NCBI GenBank assembly: GCA_902530985.1
Contig: CACACI010000013.1
Coordinates: 1-32,223 of the forward strand
DNA from: an uncultured Alphaproteobacteria bacterium
Lineage (GTDB): Bacteria; Pseudomonadota; Alphaproteobacteria; Methylaequorales; Methylaequoraceae
Direction of reading: 5' to 3'
DNA length: 32,223 bases
The notes beneath the pieces were generated by a model. The model saw only the letters and a program-made list of their open reading frames with translations, searched no databases and was not told the DNA's origin. Position 1 is the first letter of the stretch. The number at the start of each line of letters is the position of its first letter. This document shows, piece by piece, positions 28,283 through 32,223 of this stretch. Made by a program: the position numbers and the translations under genes.

Positions 28283-29196
28283 TCTTTTTTTTTATTTTTT
28301 GAATTTAAATGTTCCTCAATTGCACCAATATCTTTGTCTGAGAGATTAAGTTTTTCTGATAATAATTTTAATTCCTCTCTTTCTTTATGATCTATAACGT
28401 CGTCTTCTAACATAAATTTTAATTTATCTTCATATTTTTTTTGATTTCTTCTTGTAAACTCTGTAAATGCTGAAGCCATTATTCCTGCTGGCAAAGCAAC
28501 TGTTCCAATACCTAAAATTATACTTATTGAGCCAAACATTTTACCTATAGGAGTAATAGGATAAACATCGCCATATCCAACTGTTGTAAGAGTTACTAAG
28601 GCCCACCACATAGAGTGTGGAATACTTCCAAATTTTTCTGGTTGTACATCTTTTTCAACTAAATACATTCCACTTGAAACAATAATTAGTGCTATGAATA
28701 ATAAAAAGAATGCAGCACCGAATGATCTTCTTTGATCCCATAGCACAGATATTAGACTATTAATGGAACCTGAGTATCTTGAAAATTTTAAAAGTCTAAC
28801 AATTCTTAATGCTCTGATAAAGCGTAAATCAATCGAAGGTATAAACAAGGCTATCAAACTAGGTAAAATTGCAATAGCATCAATGATAGCTCCAAAACTA
28901 AACACATAATTTATTCTTTGATCAAAATCACTTACATTTTTATTTTTTTCAGTTACACACGACCAAAGTCTTGTAAAATATTCGATTGTAAATATAAAAA
29001 CTGAAAAATATTCAAAATAAGTAAAAATAATTTCAAATTTATTGTAAATAGAATCAACTGTTTCCAAAATAACTGAGAAAACATTTAATGTTATCAATGT
29101 GAGTAGAAAAAGATCAACAGCTTTGCTTAAAAAATCTTTTTCTTCGCCTGGTTCAAGTAACTCCCAACATCTAGATCTTATTTTTATATAATTAAT
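28279..29196 (-). CDS. voltage-gated-type potassium channel (6TM), probably starting at ATT
   Basis: Selectivity filter TLTTVGYGDVYP; S4-like RFIRALRIVRLLKFSRY. In-frame codons upstream of the called TTG (29097) encode NYIKIRSRCWELLEPGEEKDFLSKAVDLFLLT and reach ATT at 29194-29196, with AGGAG 7 nt upstream. Confidence 0.85.
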   Translation of the reverse strand: MNYIKIRSRCWELLEPGEEKDFLSKAVDLFLLTLITLNVFSVILETVDSIYNKFEIIFTYFEYFSVFIFTIEYFTRLWSCVTEKNKNVSDFDQRINYVFSFGAIIDAIAILPSLIALFIPSIDLRFIRALRIVRLLKFSRYSGSINSLISVLWDQRRSFGAAFFLLFIALIIVSSGMYLVEKDVQPEKFGSIPHSMWWALVTLTTVGYGDVYPITPIGKMFGSISIILGIGTVALPAGIMASAFTEFTRRNQKKYEDKLKFMLEDDVIDHKEREELKLLSEKLNLSDKDIGAIEEHLNSKNKKKD

Positions 29197-29214
29197 ATTC
29201 TTACTCCTGGAGTT

Positions 29215-29502
29215 CTATTTCTTAGGGCATGTGATTTCTTTTTGACAAGTATTGCCAGGAGAACCCAAATATATTTCTTTATCCTTTGCTCCCTTTTTTT
29301 GTGATTGGTAGGTACAAACCACGTCACCAGGAACTTTTTTTTCACTTTTCAATCTACATTTCGGTTGTATTACTATTCTTTTTCTTCTGTCAAAAGTACC
29401 TTCTTCTGGGGCATAAGTTCTACCTTTGGATTTTGGTAAAGATTCCAGTAAAGTTGGTGTTAAAATAACTGAGATTAAAATAAGATTAAGAATCTTCCTC
29501 AT
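29215..29502 (-). CDS. small secreted Cys-containing protein of unknown function
   Basis: Preferred ATG at 29502 gives signal-like MRKILNLILISVILTPTLLESLPKSKG, then four Cys. The ORF-track start (29595) would overlap the previous gene extensively. Confidence 0.65.
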   Translation of the reverse strand: MRKILNLILISVILTPTLLESLPKSKGRTYAPEEGTFDRRKRIVIQPKCRLKSEKKVPGDVVCTYQSQKKGAKDKEIYLGSPGNTCQKEITCPKK

Positions 29503-29728
29503 TTGAATTTTCTTTACTCTCTGCATTTTCATCATCTTTTTTAGGTTCATCAGTTCCAGGAAGGTAAGCTGTTCCTTGTATAGACTTTGCAACAAATTTA
29601 TTCATTAATATTTCTGAATTTTTGACATAATCCTCAAGTCCTTCTTGCAGAATTTTTTCAGCATCTTCTTTATCTTTTGCATCAATCTCAGCAACACCAT
29701 CTATGATCCAGTGTACCTTAAAAATCAT
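29486..29728 (-). CDS. conserved-looking 80-aa protein with acidic tail, unknown function
   Basis: MIFKVHWIIDGVAEIDAKDKEDAEKILQEGLEDYV..., acidic C-terminus. ATGA overlap with the upstream gene. Confidence 0.75.
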   Translation of the reverse strand: MIFKVHWIIDGVAEIDAKDKEDAEKILQEGLEDYVKNSEILMNKFVAKSIQGTAYLPGTDEPKKDDENAESKENSNEEDS

Positions 29729-30375
29729 TTTTCTTCCTTTTTTAAATTAAAATACACATCTTTAGTATATATCTCATTAGCTTGTTGCTGAATATCTAAA
29801 ATTTTTTTTTTTTCAATTAGTTCTCCAACTCTATCTCTAATTTTCATTGCTTTATAAACTCCTGCACTTACAGATACAGAATACCACAAGTATGATTTTT
29901 CAAAATCTATTTCTGGAGAAATTTTTTCATACCAATAACCTAACTTGAATGCTGCAATCTCATCATTTTTTTCAACATAATCATTTTCTAAAATTTCTGG
30001 AATAATCTTAGAAATTTTTATAAACTCTTCCTCATCTAATTTAGCTTCTATATTTTTAATTTTTTTTAAACATTTTTTATTACCATTCAAGCTACATAAC
30101 CAGGTATATTGCAATGATTTACTAAAATCTTGAACTGTACCAATTCCTTCATAATACATATTTGCTAAATTATAAATTGCATCAATATTGCCTTTTTCTG
30201 ATAAATTAAAAAAAACAACAAATGATTTTTTAAACTCTCCATTATCATAGAAGTTAACACCACTTTTATAATAACTTTCATCACTCAGGTTAGGTTCAGT
30301 AATATTTTTATGATCTTCAGCAAATACTAGGAAGGTTGATAGATTAAGAATAATTATAAAAAAAAATTTTTTCAC
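29725..30375 (-). CDS. secreted Sel1/TPR-like repeat protein
   Basis: Signal peptide MKKFFFIIILNLSTFLVFA; SEKGNIDAIYNLANMYYEGIGTVQDFSKSLQYTWLCSLNG Sel1-like repeat. GTG start, GTGA overlap with the upstream gene. Confidence 0.82.
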   Translation of the reverse strand: MKKFFFIIILNLSTFLVFAEDHKNITEPNLSDESYYKSGVNFYDNGEFKKSFVVFFNLSEKGNIDAIYNLANMYYEGIGTVQDFSKSLQYTWLCSLNGNKKCLKKIKNIEAKLDEEEFIKISKIIPEILENDYVEKNDEIAAFKLGYWYEKISPEIDFEKSYLWYSVSVSAGVYKAMKIRDRVGELIEKKKILDIQQQANEIYTKDVYFNLKKEEK

Positions 30376-30761
30376 CTTCCAGCCATCATTATTAACTGTA
30401 AATATAGAATTCTAAGTCTAAATTTTGATTTTGGTCTTTGTTCGTAAACAACAATTCTAGGTCTATCAGAGTTTGGCTTTTGAAATTCTATATGCATATC
30501 TTCTGGAAGGTATACACCATTAAATTCTAAAGTTTTTTGTGGGTCTTGCTCAAATTGTTCTTTAAAATTTGAATCAATCCAAATTCTTGCCAGAACGCGA
30601 CCTAAAATATCTGGTAAAAACTTCCTTACTTCAGCTCTATTCTTTAGATGATGCAATTTTTGAGTTATATCAATAGAATTAACTTTTTCTTGATTTACTT
30701 TAATAACATCATTTGATTTAGTTTTAACCGGCAAATTTTGTTGTTTATTTTTCATATCCAT
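30372..30761 (-). CDS. NHLP / nitrile-hydratase-alpha-leader-like small protein
   Basis: RVLARIWIDSNFKEQFEQDPQKTLEFNGVYLPEDMHIEFQKPNSDRPRIVVYE resembles the NHLP pattern (A-W-x-D-x-x-F-x...DP..aL...G..lPe...v.....). C-terminal tail KSKFRLRILYLQLIMMAGR. Confidence 0.65.
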   Translation of the reverse strand: MDMKNKQQNLPVKTKSNDVIKVNQEKVNSIDITQKLHHLKNRAEVRKFLPDILGRVLARIWIDSNFKEQFEQDPQKTLEFNGVYLPEDMHIEFQKPNSDRPRIVVYEQRPKSKFRLRILYLQLIMMAGR

Positions 30762-30838
30762 TTTTACTATATATCTAAATCCAAGATGAAAATAAATAAT
30801 TTATTAAAATTATAATATTATTTGTCGTTTAAGTTATT

Positions 30839-31111
30839 ATGAATCAAAAGCCAAATATCATAAAGTTCCCTTGTGTAGTTGATAAACGAAAAAGAAAAAT
30901 GGTTGAAATAAGGGATGAAATTGAAAGAATGTTGACGAGATTTGCAATTGATCAAGAAGATTTATGGGCTGTGGCACTTGCAGCAGGTAGATTTGCATCA
31001 ATCAACTTAGAAAAGTTTGATGGTGAGGAACAAACAATCAATTTCTTTAAAAATTGTATAGATACTCAGAAGCAATACGAATTAACCAGAAATTCTTCCA
31101 ACATTACCTGA
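30839..31111 (+). CDS. small conserved-looking protein, unknown function
   Basis: 90-aa ORF MNQKPNIIKFPCVVDKRKRKMVEIRDEIERMLTRFAIDQEDLWAVALAAGRFAS..., start in a divergent intergenic region, convergent overlap with a bactofilin. Confidence 0.7.
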   Translation: MNQKPNIIKFPCVVDKRKRKMVEIRDEIERMLTRFAIDQEDLWAVALAAGRFASINLEKFDGEEQTINFFKNCIDTQKQYELTRNSSNIT

Positions 31112-31399
31112 GATTTGAGCCCCAGTATCCACAGAAAGTGAATTAGTTTTTAGTTTACCATCAATAACACCTTTATTTGAAACTTCTAATAAATCTGCCG
31201 TAATATCACCATCTACTTTTCCTTCTACCTTTAGATGTTCAGCATTTATATTACCGTTGAATAAAGCAGTTGGTTCAACTATAACAGATCTAGCAACTAC
31301 ATTACCTTTGAAGTGACCAGCTATTACAACCTGTCCATCTTTTGATTCAAGTGAACCTTCCATTAGAAGGTCTTTATTTATATAAGTTATATCACTCAC
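31082..31399 (-). CDS. bactofilin (polymer-forming cytoskeletal) family protein
   Basis: MEGSLESKDGQVVIAGHFKGNVVARSVIVEPTALFNGNINAEHLKVEGKVDGDITADLLEV beta-helix repeats. GTG start, AGGAG 7 nt upstream. Confidence 0.92.
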   Translation of the reverse strand: MSDITYINKDLLMEGSLESKDGQVVIAGHFKGNVVARSVIVEPTALFNGNINAEHLKVEGKVDGDITADLLEVSNKGVIDGKLKTNSLSVDTGAQISGNVGRISG

Positions 31400-31419
31400 T
31401 TTTAATCTCCTAATAGCTA

Positions 31420-31788
31420 TTAATCTTCAGAACTCTCATCATCAGAATTTTTTTTATTTTTAAGTTTTTTTTCATCCCAGTTGTGAATAATCTTGCAGTT
31501 TAGTGCTGCACCTCTATCCATTTGAAGAGATTTATAATTAATCTCACCAGTAATAACACAAGAATCAGTTAACCATACTGAATCTGCTTTAATTTTTCCT
31601 TGGTAATTACCTGAAATAACAACAAGTTCTGAAATTATTGAACCTTCAAGTGAGGCAGCTTTTCCAAGAGTTACTTTTTCAGATTTAATATCAGCTTCCA
31701 CTCTCCCATTGATTTCAATTGTTGAAGCATTTGATATTTTACCTTTAAAAATTGCACCCTTACCTATTATTGATTGATTATCTGCCAT
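31420..31788 (-). CDS. bactofilin family protein
   Basis: IGKGAIFKGKISNASTIEINGRVEADIKSEKVTLGKAASLEGSIISELVVISGNYQGKI. Confidence 0.92.
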   Translation of the reverse strand: MADNQSIIGKGAIFKGKISNASTIEINGRVEADIKSEKVTLGKAASLEGSIISELVVISGNYQGKIKADSVWLTDSCVITGEINYKSLQMDRGAALNCKIIHNWDEKKLKNKKNSDDESSED

Positions 31789-31791
31789 GCA

Positions 31792-32190
31792 TTAAGTCCC
31801 CTTTGATTTTTTAATAGTTTGCTTATCCTTAACTTTTTCTTTTTCAAGACCTCTAAATAATTGAACCTCTAATTTTGCGCCTGGTTGAGCTCTTAGATTG
31901 TTGTAATACATATTACCCTTAATGTTAGCAGCTGACTCTATTGCAAGTGAATCTGCAAAAACGTCTCCTTGAAAATTTCCTCCAATGATACATTCAAATG
32001 CTTTAATATTTCCTCTCAAATTTCCTTCAGATGATATACTCATATTTTCGCATTCGATGTTTCCTTTAACTTTTCCTTTTAAAACTAAATTACCACTACA
32101 TTTTATGTTACCACTAATTTGCATTTCTGTTCCAATCACACTTGATGAATTGGATGATTTTGAAGGTTTATCGGAATCTCTGGAAAACAT
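31792..32190 (-). CDS. bactofilin family protein
   Basis: SVIGTEMQISGNIKCSGNLVLKGKVKGNIECENMSISSEGNLRGNIKAFECIIGGNFQGDVFADSL. Confidence 0.93.
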   Translation of the reverse strand: MFSRDSDKPSKSSNSSSVIGTEMQISGNIKCSGNLVLKGKVKGNIECENMSISSEGNLRGNIKAFECIIGGNFQGDVFADSLAIESAANIKGNMYYNNLRAQPGAKLEVQLFRGLEKEKVKDKQTIKKSKGT

Positions 32191-32223
32191 CTTAAGGACA
32201 CTGCAATAATTTTGCCAATATTT

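Noticed and set aside
29286-29468. 60-aa plus-strand ORF
   Set aside because: Antisense to the small secreted protein; F/L-rich shadow.
31985-32209. 74-aa plus-strand ORF
   Set aside because: Antisense to a bactofilin.
1-32223. CRISPR arrays, tRNA/rRNA genes, transposases, prophage genes
   Set aside because: No regularly spaced repeats, no cloverleaf-like sequence, and no transposase/integrase motif recognised in any ORF; remaining gaps are too short.

Overview
This is a very AT-rich, almost gap-free bacterial chromosome segment. Codon and gene style suggest a streamlined, possibly marine, alphaproteobacterium; that taxonomic guess is inference only. Left part (about 1-14.3 kb): a surface-glycan locus with three asparagine-synthase-like proteins (one lacking the N-terminal catalytic Cys), several GT-B/GT4 glycosyltransferases, an FkbM methyltransferase, a polytopic membrane protein, and acpS embedded between glycan genes. 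Middle (14.3-25.2 kb): an ergothioneine-type egtB-egtD pair overlapping a class-V PLP enzyme, with a near-consensus sigma70 promoter abutting egtB. This is followed by PsiE-like, PAP2 phosphatase, ELM1-like, LpxL-like, CobA-like and orphan MlaF-like genes, then a secreted protein, an AmpG-like MFS, a GST and a ferredoxin-NADP reductase. Right part (25.2-32.2 kb): a strongly divergent PEP carboxylase, then a tightly coupled minus-strand operon (NHLP/nitrile-hydratase-leader-like protein, Sel1-like protein, 80-aa protein, small secreted Cys protein, K+ channel), then three tandem bactofilins. The most notable observations are: (1) a K+ channel whose N-terminus extends beyond the called ORF and probably starts at a non-canonical AUU codon behind an AGGAG Shine-Dalgarno; (2) the NHLP-like operon as a candidate undescribed system; (3) repeated use of a palindromic TTAA as the shared stop codons of convergent gene pairs; (4) the divergent PEPC; (5) the egtB/egtD/PLP cluster with a possible leaderless promoter; (6) A13 homopolymers inside two glycan genes. 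No tRNA, rRNA, CRISPR or transposase was recognised.
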